Source: Onthophagus taurus
Taxonomy: Eukaryota; Arthropoda; Insecta; Coleoptera; Scarabaeidae
DNA: 64,000 nucleotides
Assembly: GCF_036711975.1 (NCBI RefSeq)
Contig: NC_091966.1
Location: 6,455,501-6,519,500, forward strand
Reading direction: 5' to 3'
The notes beneath the pieces were generated by a model. The model made no database searches, was not told the DNA's origin, and was given only the letters and a program-made list of their open reading frames with translations. Numbering within the stretch: position 1 is the stretch's first letter; every line of letters begins with the position of its first letter. Made by a program: the position numbers and the translations under genes. Of this stretch, positions 1-9,251 are shown piece by piece.

Positions 1-223
1 GAGTTATAATTGAGTTAATTTTCGAAAATCAACAATTTTGATGTTTAATCGGTTTAGAGCTTATCAAAAAGAAATGGTAATAATTGGGTTCAATTTTTTT
101 ATGGATCTAGTCTTTATGGTCCAATATTAAGGTTTTATGTTTAAAAAATATTTCCCCATCGCCTTTAGTTTTTGAGTTATGATTGAGTTAATTTTCGAAA
201 ATCAACAATTTTGACATTTAATC
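1..223. repeat. Direct repeat of about 50 bp, 173 bp apart
   Basis: A segment beginning GAGTTATAATTGAGTTAATT at 1-51 recurs almost unchanged at 174-223. The intervening DNA is AT-rich with no coding signal. It is probably a small tandem duplication or the edge of a repeat that begins outside the window. Confidence 0.6.
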
Positions 224-780
224 ATATAATGGTGTCCACTCGAAGGGTGGACCACTTTTTGATGTTGCCAAGAACTGAGTACATCTCGTCAAGGTAGAGC
301 AGAGTTTTCTTTGCAAAGACACCTACTGCAGTCTCATCCCATCTATCGCAAAAAGCTCGATGGGAGATGGAGTTGCTCAGCTTTGATGCTGTATTAAAAG
401 TTAGAAGTACAAACGGTTCAGGGGAGACCGGTGACTTTTTAGCCGCCCATTTCGCCAACCTGTCCGCATGATCGTGTCCCTTATTTCCGATATGTCCTGT
501 CAGCCACTTTATTGTGACGTTGTTATAAACGTTAGCCTCCTCACTTCACTAACGATAATGTAGTTCGATGCCTACTAACCGCCAGCATAGCCTGTCTGCT
601 ATTAGTGCAGATTATAACGTTTCTGCCAACTTTTTTGGAATAGATGGTCATATTTTCTGCTATATCTATAGCAGTTATTTCAGCCTGAGCAGTCGTGCAG
701 TACGACCCTAGCGAAGTGGAAAGGTGCAGCTTATTTAGTTCTACTCAGTTTAGTTTTCCCTCCAAAGCCATCAGGTCAAT
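222..780 (-). pseudogene. Non-LTR retrotransposon RNase H domain, degraded
   Basis: Read on the minus strand, this stretch encodes pieces of a LINE-type RNase H domain. A segment near 540-720 reads NVIICTNSRQAMLAV, which matches the central Asp/Ser part of the fold with the Asp apparently changed to Asn. Near 430-520 it reads WLTGHIGNKGHDHADRLAKW, the C-terminal H/D block seen in Jockey- and R1-like elements. Stop codons and frame changes separate the pieces, so it is dead. The right end runs into the LTR of the endogenous retrovirus, which inserted next to or into it. The clade is not resolved. Confidence 0.6.
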
Positions 781-880
781 CGGAACGGTATTCGTACTAG
801 ATGTGGCTCTGAACCAGACATGGTACTATCACCAGCGTTCAACAATGCTTGTTTTAGCCTGATCTGTTTGCATATGCATT

Positions 881-1418
881 TGTTACCACCCCCGAGCGTG
901 AGGTGGTAAGAGGCCCCCGAGTATATTCTCGGAGAAGGGTATTCTCCTCGGGTCCACTCTTTATAGGAGCCTCGTAACGTGGTTAAGTGTGTCAAAAGAC
1001 AATGGGGAAAGGATCAAGCGGCGGATGTCAATAAACAAAATACAAAAGATCAATAAAAACTTTGAATTAATTAATGAGATACTTTAATTTAATTTCTTTT
1101 AAACGCAAATAAAATAAACAAAAAAAAAAAAAACAGTAATTATTTCTATCTCGTACTCACATAATGGTTTTTGGGTTGATTGACACCTTTTTCTTCTCTA
1201 CTTTCTTCTCTTATTTTTCTCTTTTAATTTCTTTTAGTCTTTTTCCACTTTTCATTCCCACACTTTACCCATGCCTCTACTCTAACTCTCGACCACACTC
1301 TCTCTAACTTCTCCTGTCTGCCTGCTCTTTTCGCGAGTCCCTCATCCGTTGTCCCCACTCCCAAAATATTTCTGTACTTCCCCGAATTAAATATAGATAT
1401 CTTTTCTGACTTGTTACA
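881..1418 (-). repeat. 3' LTR of the endogenous retrovirus
   Basis: 538 bp, beginning TGTTACCACC and ending GACTTGTTACA on the plus strand. On the transcribed (minus) strand a TATA box CTATAAAG lies at about 958-965, close to the downstream end, so U3 is long and R-U5 is short (roughly 60-80 bp). It matches the other LTR base for base as far as I can see. Confidence 0.95.
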
Positions 1419-1420
1419 TT

Positions 1421-1432
1421 ACTCCCCCCTTT
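1421..1432 (-). other. Polypurine tract
   Basis: The minus strand reads AAAGGGGGGAGT two bases before the 3' LTR. This is the expected primer site for plus-strand DNA synthesis. Confidence 0.8.
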
Positions 1433-1440
1433 AATTAAGA

Positions 1441-2356
1441 TGTTGGTTACGCATTACCAACAACTTATTTAAAAAGAAAACAGAAATATTTTGTATAATC
1501 CAAGTGTCAATCAACAATTTTATCAAAAATCCAATACATAATTAAACATCAAAGTAAACTTAACTCTATTACAAAAAGAAATTGAAATATTTTTTTTTTT
1601 TCTTATAAAGTACATATATGTTTATAAAACTAATGCCTTAAATACTCATCAACATGGTCATCAACATGTTATCAATACTCGTTTACGTTTTTACCCAAAC
1701 AATATATCTATTCAAGATTTTTTTTTTTTCTTCATTGTAGAGCATCATCGTTACTATTAGTGTTAACTGGCTGTGTCAACTACAGTTGTAACTTAATTTT
1801 CGCTTTTCTTCATAACATATACATATATATTGTTTTGTTTGTTTTTTCTTTCTTTTCTTTACTTTTTAATATATATGTATTTTTTTCTTTCTTTCGAAGT
1901 TTTGTGGTAATTTTTTTTTTCTTTTCCTGTCTTTACTTTTTCTGTATCGTTTTCCATACGACATGCCCGATAACTAACAGCTTCATCCTTCGTAGTTGTT
2001 TTTTTTTTAATCCATTCTAAGGAAAGGAAGGCGTTTCCTTTTCATTTCCCAGCATTTTTTTTTTCTTTTTCGGAGAATTATTTTGATAAGATATATTGCG
2101 TTATTCAATATGCAAACCTTTGTTTAAATCAAAACTTTTCATTCATAAATTTAAAAAATTTTTAACAACTCAAAAAAAAAAAACTATTCGAAACTTATTA
2201 CCTCCACATGGTGATGAGTATCAAACTTTCTTAACTTTCTCTTAATGAATTATTATTTTTTTTTTCCTTTTTCATAACAATAACTTCTTAACCTAATTAC
2301 AGACAATAAGAGTGTCTTTGTGTTACAAACACGTAACGACATATTTAATCGAAAAT
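1441..2356 (-). other. Noncoding 3' region of the endogenous retrovirus
   Basis: About 0.9 kb between the env stop and the polypurine tract. It is extremely A-rich on the sense strand (runs of T on the plus strand, for example near 1588, 1719 and 1910). I see no coding potential; the 86-codon plus-strand open frame at 1760-2020 is low-complexity. Confidence 0.7.
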
Positions 2357-4336
2357 TCATGGCGTCTCTTGTACAATATGGATTTCCGGATACATCACTT
2401 TACTGCTATGGGGTGCTGTAGGTTGAACAGAATGACCATCTTGTACTCGTGCAAAATCTTCCTGGTTCTCTGGATCTGATACTTTGTGATTATAACTTCG
2501 ATGTAAAAACCATGAAGTTAAAGTCGTCCAAAAACTGGCAATAATCGAAAATCCGCATCCCAGAGCCTGGTATAAAACAAAACCATTTAAAATTACTGAA
2601 CAAATATATTTTAGGATGATAAATGCTATGTATATTCCCATAAATCCTGACATAAAAATCCCAATATCGGTAAACCAACCCCAAGCATAACTTAGTGTCG
2701 ACTTAGCGATTCGTTTAATTTCTTTTGAACTAAATAATTTTGTTGTGTCGTACTGGTTTGAATCATCAGTTCTACCTGCAACCCGATTGACTAAAAATGA
2801 GGTAATTGCATCACGCTCGGATCCAAACAGAAAATTATGTTGAATCTTATCAATTTCATTTTGAGTATACAATCCTCCACTTCCCAAATTTCGAATAGGA
2901 CTAAATTTTATATTATTTTCATCGTTAATTTCTAAAGAAGCTGGAGAATTATACACTGTGGGATATGGACTAAATCCTACCCATCGGTTCTCTATGTAAA
3001 ATAGTGAAGGAGCTACCGGAGAGCACATTATCTCTTCGGCATGCTCTTGCACTACATGTGTGATTGGAGCCATAAATAATGACTCATTGTTATTAACCAG
3101 TATCGGCAATTCATTATAGCATTTATCAACCCTTCGCACTTCTGCGATTTTTGGTTCACATTTAATGATGTATAAAACTTCCCCTAAAACCCTTCCCATA
3201 TACCCCAGAGAAGTCTTGAAAATACTGGCAATAGCATTTGTATTTAAAGGTGCCATCAACAATCTATTTCTCAATACTTCTCTCTTTATTAAACATCTTC
3301 GATATACTGCTTGAACATGTAACTCTCTAAACAATAATTTTGACGAAATTTCAATATACATAAATTTTGAATTAACATATGTCAACAGATTTATATTATT
3401 GACGTCATGAGTTTTAGAATTTAAATGATAAAAAGCATTTTTAGATTTTGTTACTAGTAATCGAGGATGTTCGGTAACCCAAACCTCATAGTTACATACA
3501 ATACCCTTCCTTAGTAGATTCAATGCAAAGATGTATTCGTCTTGCTCAACAACCAAATAATTTTCAACTGTATCCTGACTACTTACTGAAACTTCTGTTC
3601 CAATACCTTCATAAATAATTGAATATTGCCGTTTCTTACAAGCTCCTTGTTCTATTTCATCCCAAATAGTTTCACCTGCTTCAACATCCATACAGTATCC
3701 ATCTACAAATGGACATGTAACTCCTCCCATCAATGATATTTCATTAGAATCCAAAGCGATAGTGGCATAATATTCTTTTAACATAAATGTAACAGCTGCA
3801 GTAACAACTACCCTAGACCATGTCTGACCATTTTCTGTATAAACTGTTCCTTCACAATCTCCGTTCATAGATAACTTCCCAGCAACGGTAATTGATGCAG
3901 ATGTTGTGGCATTTACTTTTATATTAGAAATAACATTCCCTGAATATCCTATATAAGTACCAGTATTATGAAGTTTTCGACACTCATCTCGTCCAATTGG
4001 CCTGATGGTTTTCATCAACCCTTGGTGGACATCACTAACATGACTATTCATACCACAATATCTTATCAACCGTGTTACTTCTATAAGACAAGTTTTTACT
4101 TTTATTTTGGAATAGTCATTTTTCTGAATCACTCGGACATTTATTTTCTTCTCGGTGTAGTTTGTTTGCGGAGATGGACAGGGTGCCACATCGTGAAGCG
4201 ACACTGCTGTAATGTTGGTAGATGGTCCCCGACAATCGTATACAATTAAACCCTTTATATACATCCCCGTAAAAATCAGTAGCCAACTAGTTAAATAGAA
4301 CCTGAAAATATATATTTTATTAATGTATTCAAACAA
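2357..4336 (-). CDS. env: Env-like glycoprotein, expressed by splicing
   Basis: Open frame of 659 codons after pol. It opens with TTG after a stop codon, and the first ATG is codon 25, inside the hydrophobic leader. A splice acceptor at 4302-4303 lies in frame before the leader, so the first true exon codon is probably about residue 12. Visible features are a signal-like hydrophobic stretch about 13-33, a Cys-rich ectodomain with N-glycosylation sequons (N41, N59, N142, N417), hydrophobic membrane segments about 556-611, and a cytoplasmic tail with PTAP at 639-642. There is no furin-type RxxR followed by a fusion peptide as in baculovirus-F/errantivirus Env. The N-terminal motif pattern around YDC...NIT...SLHDV resembles chuvirus-type glycoproteins, a family call from memory. 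The stop at 2357 leaves a long A-rich 3' region. Confidence 0.8.
   Translation of the reverse strand: MFEYINKIYIFRFYLTSWLLIFTGMYIKGLIVYDCRGPSTNITAVSLHDVAPCPSPQTNYTEKKINVRVIQKNDYSKIKVKTCLIEVTRLIRYCGMNSHVSDVHQGLMKTIRPIGRDECRKLHNTGTYIGYSGNVISNIKVNATTSASITVAGKLSMNGDCEGTVYTENGQTWSRVVVTAAVTFMLKEYYATIALDSNEISLMGGVTCPFVDGYCMDVEAGETIWDEIEQGACKKRQYSIIYEGIGTEVSVSSQDTVENYLVVEQDEYIFALNLLRKGIVCNYEVWVTEHPRLLVTKSKNAFYHLNSKTHDVNNINLLTYVNSKFMYIEISSKLLFRELHVQAVYRRCLIKREVLRNRLLMAPLNTNAIASIFKTSLGYMGRVLGEVLYIIKCEPKIAEVRRVDKCYNELPILVNNNESLFMAPITHVVQEHAEEIMCSPVAPSLFYIENRWVGFSPYPTVYNSPASLEINDENNIKFSPIRNLGSGGLYTQNEIDKIQHNFLFGSERDAITSFLVNRVAGRTDDSNQYDTTKLFSSKEIKRIAKSTLSYAWGWFTDIGIFMSGFMGIYIAFIILKYICSVILNGFVLYQALGCGFSIIASFWTTLTSWFLHRSYNHKVSDPENQEDFARVQDGHSVQPTAPHSSKVMYPEIHIVQETP
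4301..4315 (-). promoter_or_regulatory. Splice acceptor for env mRNA
   Basis: The minus strand reads ATATATATTTTCAG followed by GTTCTATTTA. The junction is just before position 4301. The acceptor interrupts the env frame after the second base of a codon, so a donor exon ending in that phase and carrying an ATG is needed. The matching donor was not identified. Confidence 0.65.
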
Positions 4337-4487
4337 TTATACTCCTATAAATCTATAAATCCCAAGAAAACGTATTATATCTATGTATTAATATTCGAAG
4401 CCTTAACAATATACTATGTCTAGATAGATAAAACCTTATTAATAATAATCAATGAAAACAACCAACAAAATGTATACATAAAAATTA

Positions 4488-7400
4488 TTAAATTCTTTTC
4501 GGTAATACCCATGGCAATTCTGGTACATCACCTCTACTTCTGGTAAGATATGAATGCCCAGTGTTTTCTTCTCTTTGAACCGTTGTATCATTCCCTGGTT
4601 CAGTTGTTTCGAGGTTAGTATCTTCTATATTTTCTTCTGGAACGTATTCCACTATACTCTGAGCTGTCTGTTCTTCTAACAGATCTTCCCCTCCGTCTTC
4701 GTTATTTTGGTCCGGAAATACTTTCCAATCATACCACATAGGTTCTTCTATATCAAAACTCAATTTGTTGTTCTCTAGGTCTTTAGTATCTGACTCTTTC
4801 TTTCTCTTTTCTTCAACATCTCCCTTATAGAGTTTTATACGATTCGAATGTACTAATTCGACTTTTGAACCATTAATTTCCTTTATTTTAAAGTTTACTG
4901 GACCTGTTTGTCCTATTATTCGGTATGGTCCTACCCATGGTTTACTTAACTTTAAATTTACTCCAGTTTTGATCCCTGGATTATATAATAATACTTTGTC
5001 ACCTAGTTCCAGATTTTTCTCTTTAGCCCTTTTATTAAATTGAACTAATTGTTTATTTTTAGCTTTGACCTCATGACTTCTCACAAACTGATACGATTGA
5101 TGTAATCGTTCCAGCAGTTCGGATACGTAATTGTCGTCATAATCATATCGATAACGATCTGGTTTGGTATAAAGTTCGTAGGGTAGATTCATATCCCTTC
5201 CGTGAAGTAAAAAGTATGGAGACTCTCCGGTAGTAGAATGTACGTTGTTTCGGTAAGCCATCATTACATATGGCAACCAATCGTCCCAATCTTTTTGTTT
5301 ATCATCTACCACATGAGATAGTAAGTCCTTTAAAACTCGATGCATTCTCTCAATCATGCCATTCGTTTGTGGATGATATGGAGTAGTGCGAATCTTTTTG
5401 ATTTGTAGTAATTTACATACTTCGTCCATTAATTTCGACATGAAATTTGTGCCTTGATCGGTAAGTAATACCTTTGGAGTCCCATGCCGCGTAATCACAT
5501 GCACCACAAAAGCTTTCGCCACTGTCTCAGCCTTCTGATTTTGCAATGGGATCGCTTCGGTGTATCTCGTAAAATAATCTTGAACCGTGAGTATATATTT
5601 ATTTCCATTGTAGGTGATCGGCAATGGTCCTACGATATCCATTGATACCCTTTCAAATGGTTCCTGTGCTGGCGTAAATAATTGTAATGGAGCTGGTTTT
5701 AAATGTGACGAACTTTTCCGTTTGTTACAGGCTAAACATTTGTCACAGTAGCTTTTTATATCGTCGCCCATATTTTTCCAATAGTACTTTTGCTTCACCT
5801 GAGACTTGGTTTTATCGACTCCAAAATGTCCAGCATACGGCAAGTCATGACATTGATACATAATTTCTTTTCTTAATTCCGTTGGTACTACTAATCTATG
5901 GTATCTTTCATTCTGTTGTTTTGTTTTATATAGTATCCCCTCTTCGTCAATAAAGAAATCTAAATACTTTGGATCGTTTTCAATTCTTGCAATAATAGTT
6001 TTAGCAAAACAATCCTCCTTCTGTTTATCTGCTATTGTTTTTATCTCTTCGGTGGTTAAAGAATTTACTCCTGCCTCTATTTGCACTCTGGATAACGCAT
6101 CAGCGTTTCCGTGTAATCGTCCTGGTCGATGTGTTATTTCAAAGTCGTATTCTGCTAGCGTTAATGCCCATCGGGCTAAACGTGAGCTTGGATCTTTGAT
6201 TGACAATAACCATTTTAATGGTCGATGATCTGTTATGATTTTAAAATGTTTTCCAAACAAATATACCCGATAATGTTTAACGCCCCATATCACCGCCAAG
6301 CATTCTCTTTCTGTAGTGGAGTAATTCATTTCTGCTTTTTGTAGTTGCCTACTGGCATATGCCACAGGTTTTTCATGTCCTCCAACTTTTTGACTTAGTA
6401 TAGCTCCTATTGCTATTCCCGAAGCATCCGTGGTTAGATAAAAAGGTTGTGTGAAATCAGGATAGTGTAAAACAGGTTTATCACACAAAGATTTCCGAAG
6501 TAAAGTAAATGATTTTTCCTGTTCTTCTCCCCAAATAAAAGGTTGATCCTTTTTTGTTAATGCCGTTAAAGGTTTAGCAATTGCTGAATAACTTTCAATA
6601 AACCGCCTATAAAATCCTGCTAATCCTAAAAATGCCCGAATATCTTTTACAGTTTTTGGTTTAGGATAATTAAGTACAGCTTGAACTTTTTCTGCATCTG
6701 GTTTGATTCCTTCGTTTGAAATAACGTGACCCAAATATTTGGTTTCGGATAGTAAAAACTTGCATTTACTTGGTTTTAATCTCAAATTTGCCCTTCTAAT
6801 TCTTTCAAACACTTCTTTCAGTCTGTTTAGATGTTCAATTATTTCGTTCCCACTGAATACTATAACGTCGTCTAAATAAACTAAACACTTACTCCCCGTT
6901 AATCCCGATAAATTGGTATTCATTAACCGTTGAAAGGTACTGGGCGCATTGACCAGACCAAATGGCATCTTTTTACAATGATAGTGCCCTTCTGGCGTAC
7001 TAAATCCGGTTTTTTCTTGATCTTCTTCTTCTATTTCCACTTGCCAATACCCAGAAGCAAGGTCTAGTGTTGTAAATATGGTAGAACTTCCCAATCTATC
7101 TATTGTTTCGTTCAGGTTAGGTAACGGATAGAAATCCCTCTTAGTGACTGAATTTAACCCTCGGTAGTCAATACATACTCGAACTTCTTGTTTTCCATTA
7201 TCAGACTTTTTCGGTACCATAACAACAGGTGCTGACCAAGGTGATTGCGACTCTTCAATCACTCCTTCGTCAAGCATTTTGCTTATTTCTTTATTTAAAA
7301 TTTCCCTTTGACTATGTGGTACTCGGTATGGTGGTTTTGCAATTGGATGACAAGCCTCTGTAACAATTCTATGTTTCACGCCATTAGCAGTTCCCAATTT

Positions 7401-9251
7401 ATTATTTCCAAATAAAAAGATATCTTTGTACTCAATTAACAATTTTAATAATAACCGTTTATCTTCACCTTTCAAATGATTTAAATCAAATAACTTTTGT
7501 ATGTCATCCTCCGCGTTTTCAATTCCAGTATCTATTACACGAACTGAATAAGGGTTCACATCCCTATCCAATCCATTAAGATGATAAATTCTCACCCAAA
7601 TATTTGATCCTTTAAATATCCATCTGATCATATTGATAACTCTGTCCCACTTTAACCCATCTAACCCACAAGCAATCTTTGGTAGGGCTAATTTATGAAT
7701 ATTATTTTTCTCACAAAATTCCCTTAATTTTCCCAAGGTATAAAACAAATCTTCGTAAGTTGGTTTATAAAAATATTTTCTTTTAGTAATAAGGTACAAA
7801 ATATACCTTCCATCTCGTCTTAAATACAAAACATCTCTCACTTTTGGATTCTGTTTATTTAATTCTTTTATTCCCATAAATTTCTCTTTGACTTCAGCAG
7901 CGATTCCTGCTCCCATTTTCAAATCTTCACTCACACAATGTGCCAAGCTATAATCCCTCGGCGCATCAAATAAATTACCCTTATCTTCAAGAATATCCCA
8001 ATTTTCTACAATATTTTTCGATATTTTCTCTTCGTATTCCCTGTAATTTCCATACATTTTCTCCCTTTTATGAGTAGTGCTATTTACACCATTTACATTT
8101 TCAAGTTGAGGTACCTCTTCCCAAATCCCAGCTGATGAATTCTCATCTCCTTTGTGTTCAATATCAATTTTATTTACGCGCGTAATAATTCCAACACTTG
8201 TTCCCTTATTCAACATTAATGGTTTCTCGGTGACGTTGATCAGGCGCACCGGAACCCGTTGATTTTTATTTACCCTTGTTACAACTCTTGCTGACATTGA
8301 CCCATAAACACCCGTATCAATTGGTTCAATGATAACTTCTTCATCTTTTTCCCATTGGTTTTGTAAAGCTTCACAAACAACCTCACATCGTCCCGGAATT
8401 TCTAAAGCCTCCATCAACAGAGCCGAACAGGGACCAACTGTTCGTTCTGTATCACCAATCATCTTTGGTCCAGATGACGATGATCTCTCCGTGTCCTTTT
8501 CTTTCTCTCGATGATCCTTCGTTTGTGTTTGCATTACTCCAACCTTTTCCATATTTTCTTTATTCGCTATCTTTTGTTTATCGCCCCCATTTGACAAACC
8601 AAAACCCAATTCCGAAGATTTATCGGAAAATAATAGTTCTTCATTTTTCGATGTTAACACCTTAAATGGGAAACTTTTAGTTAAAACTGGAGAGGGAGTT
8701 TTCATAATTTGTGTTTGGCAGTTGCTTTTCTCGCTCATATTCATGTCATTTTGTAAACAGTTCCCATGCGCAGTAGAAGATTTTTGTCTTTTTGATGATG
8801 TCATGATCAATTTCAAGTGAATATGTCCTAACTTCAAAATTCCCTGATTATAATCAAGAATAGCTTGATTGCTAATTAGGAAGTCGCATCCGATTATCCC
8901 ATCGGTTTCAATGGCAATATTTTTACAAATCACACAATTAATATTAAATTTCTTGTTTTTCACCCTAAAATCTAACAAAGAAAATCCTACTCCTTCTACT
9001 TCATTTCCCGTGATACCTTTTAAAGTTATATGTTGTTGCAAATCTAATTGGTAATTAATTTTTGTCCGGAGTAAACTCTCCTCCTTCAATAACGATACTG
9101 CTGAACCCGAATCAATCAAAAATGATAATTTTGTACACCCCATTGTTAAAAAAATTATGGATTTGTCTGCCTCTGAATTTATAGCACTGCTAACTGATTT
9201 TACTATTGCGTTTTTATTTGTAATCTGATCATTTACCCCTGGATTTAACAT
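4488..9251 (-). CDS. pol: Pol polyprotein: protease, macro domain, RT, RNase H, integrase
   Basis: 1587 aa, no stops. Order by residue: retropepsin-like protease about 30-145 (DSG at 47-49, flap-distal GIIGCDF at 118-124); variable linker about 150-280; small beta-rich domain beginning IPGR (about 285-358), common in animal Gypsy elements; macro domain 418-558; reverse transcriptase about 600-850 (YLDD at 792-795); RNase H about 935-1055 (TDAS at 941-944); integrase zinc finger about 1135-1175 (HHCC) and catalytic core with D1205, D1265, E1301 (35-residue spacing); C-terminal tail to 1587. All catalytic signatures are present, so the enzyme set looks functional. It is probably made by -1 frameshifting from gag. 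The macro domain is the unusual part and has its own entry. Confidence 0.95.
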   Translation of the reverse strand: MLNPGVNDQITNKNAIVKSVSSAINSEADKSIIFLTMGCTKLSFLIDSGSAVSLLKEESLLRTKINYQLDLQQHITLKGITGNEVEGVGFSLLDFRVKNKKFNINCVICKNIAIETDGIIGCDFLISNQAILDYNQGILKLGHIHLKLIMTSSKRQKSSTAHGNCLQNDMNMSEKSNCQTQIMKTPSPVLTKSFPFKVLTSKNEELLFSDKSSELGFGLSNGGDKQKIANKENMEKVGVMQTQTKDHREKEKDTERSSSSGPKMIGDTERTVGPCSALLMEALEIPGRCEVVCEALQNQWEKDEEVIIEPIDTGVYGSMSARVVTRVNKNQRVPVRLINVTEKPLMLNKGTSVGIITRVNKIDIEHKGDENSSAGIWEEVPQLENVNGVNSTTHKREKMYGNYREYEEKISKNIVENWDILEDKGNLFDAPRDYSLAHCVSEDLKMGAGIAAEVKEKFMGIKELNKQNPKVRDVLYLRRDGRYILYLITKRKYFYKPTYEDLFYTLGKLREFCEKNNIHKLALPKIACGLDGLKWDRVINMIRWIFKGSNIWVRIYHLNGLDRDVNPYSVRVIDTGIENAEDDIQKLFDLNHLKGEDKRLLLKLLIEYKDIFLFGNNKLGTANGVKHRIVTEACHPIAKPPYRVPHSQREILNKEISKMLDEGVIEESQSPWSAPVVMVPKKSDNGKQEVRVCIDYRGLNSVTKRDFYPLPNLNETIDRLGSSTIFTTLDLASGYWQVEIEEEDQEKTGFSTPEGHYHCKKMPFGLVNAPSTFQRLMNTNLSGLTGSKCLVYLDDVIVFSGNEIIEHLNRLKEVFERIRRANLRLKPSKCKFLLSETKYLGHVISNEGIKPDAEKVQAVLNYPKPKTVKDIRAFLGLAGFYRRFIESYSAIAKPLTALTKKDQPFIWGEEQEKSFTLLRKSLCDKPVLHYPDFTQPFYLTTDASGIAIGAILSQKVGGHEKPVAYASRQLQKAEMNYSTTERECLAVIWGVKHYRVYLFGKHFKIITDHRPLKWLLSIKDPSSRLARWALTLAEYDFEITHRPGRLHGNADALSRVQIEAGVNSLTTEEIKTIADKQKEDCFAKTIIARIENDPKYLDFFIDEEGILYKTKQQNERYHRLVVPTELRKEIMYQCHDLPYAGHFGVDKTKSQVKQKYYWKNMGDDIKSYCDKCLACNKRKSSSHLKPAPLQLFTPAQEPFERVSMDIVGPLPITYNGNKYILTVQDYFTRYTEAIPLQNQKAETVAKAFVVHVITRHGTPKVLLTDQGTNFMSKLMDEVCKLLQIKKIRTTPYHPQTNGMIERMHRVLKDLLSHVVDDKQKDWDDWLPYVMMAYRNNVHSTTGESPYFLLHGRDMNLPYELYTKPDRYRYDYDDNYVSELLERLHQSYQFVRSHEVKAKNKQLVQFNKRAKEKNLELGDKVLLYNPGIKTGVNLKLSKPWVGPYRIIGQTGPVNFKIKEINGSKVELVHSNRIKLYKGDVEEKRKKESDTKDLENNKLSFDIEEPMWYDWKVFPDQNNEDGGEDLLEEQTAQSIVEYVPEENIEDTNLETTEPGNDTTVQREENTGHSYLTRSRGDVPELPWVLPKRI
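7578..8000 (-). other. Macro domain (TARG1/OARD1 type) inside pol
   Basis: Pol residues about 418-558 form a complete macro domain and are most like TARG1/OARD1, the cellular ADP-ribose glutamate hydrolase. Visible hallmarks are GNLFDAPRDYSLAHCVSEDL at 425-444, the ligand loop KMGAGIA at 445-451, the DGRYILYLITK strand ending at Lys490, KPTYEDL at 496-502, and KIACGLDGLKW with Asp531. Lys490 and Asp531 correspond to the catalytic Lys84 and Asp125 of human TARG1, with the same 41-residue spacing. The domain is bounded by low-complexity linker on one side and RT on the other, as expected for a captured module. ADP-ribose binding or removal is inferred from the family; no function has been shown here. 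Confidence 0.88.

Noticed and set aside
1760-2020. 86-codon plus-strand frame
   Set aside because: It consists of Phe/Ser/Leu from T-rich runs in the retrovirus 3' noncoding region and lies antisense to the element.
4312-4336. First 8-11 codons of the env open frame as part of the protein
   Set aside because: The frame begins with TTG after a stop and crosses a splice acceptor, so these codons are intronic in the likely env mRNA.
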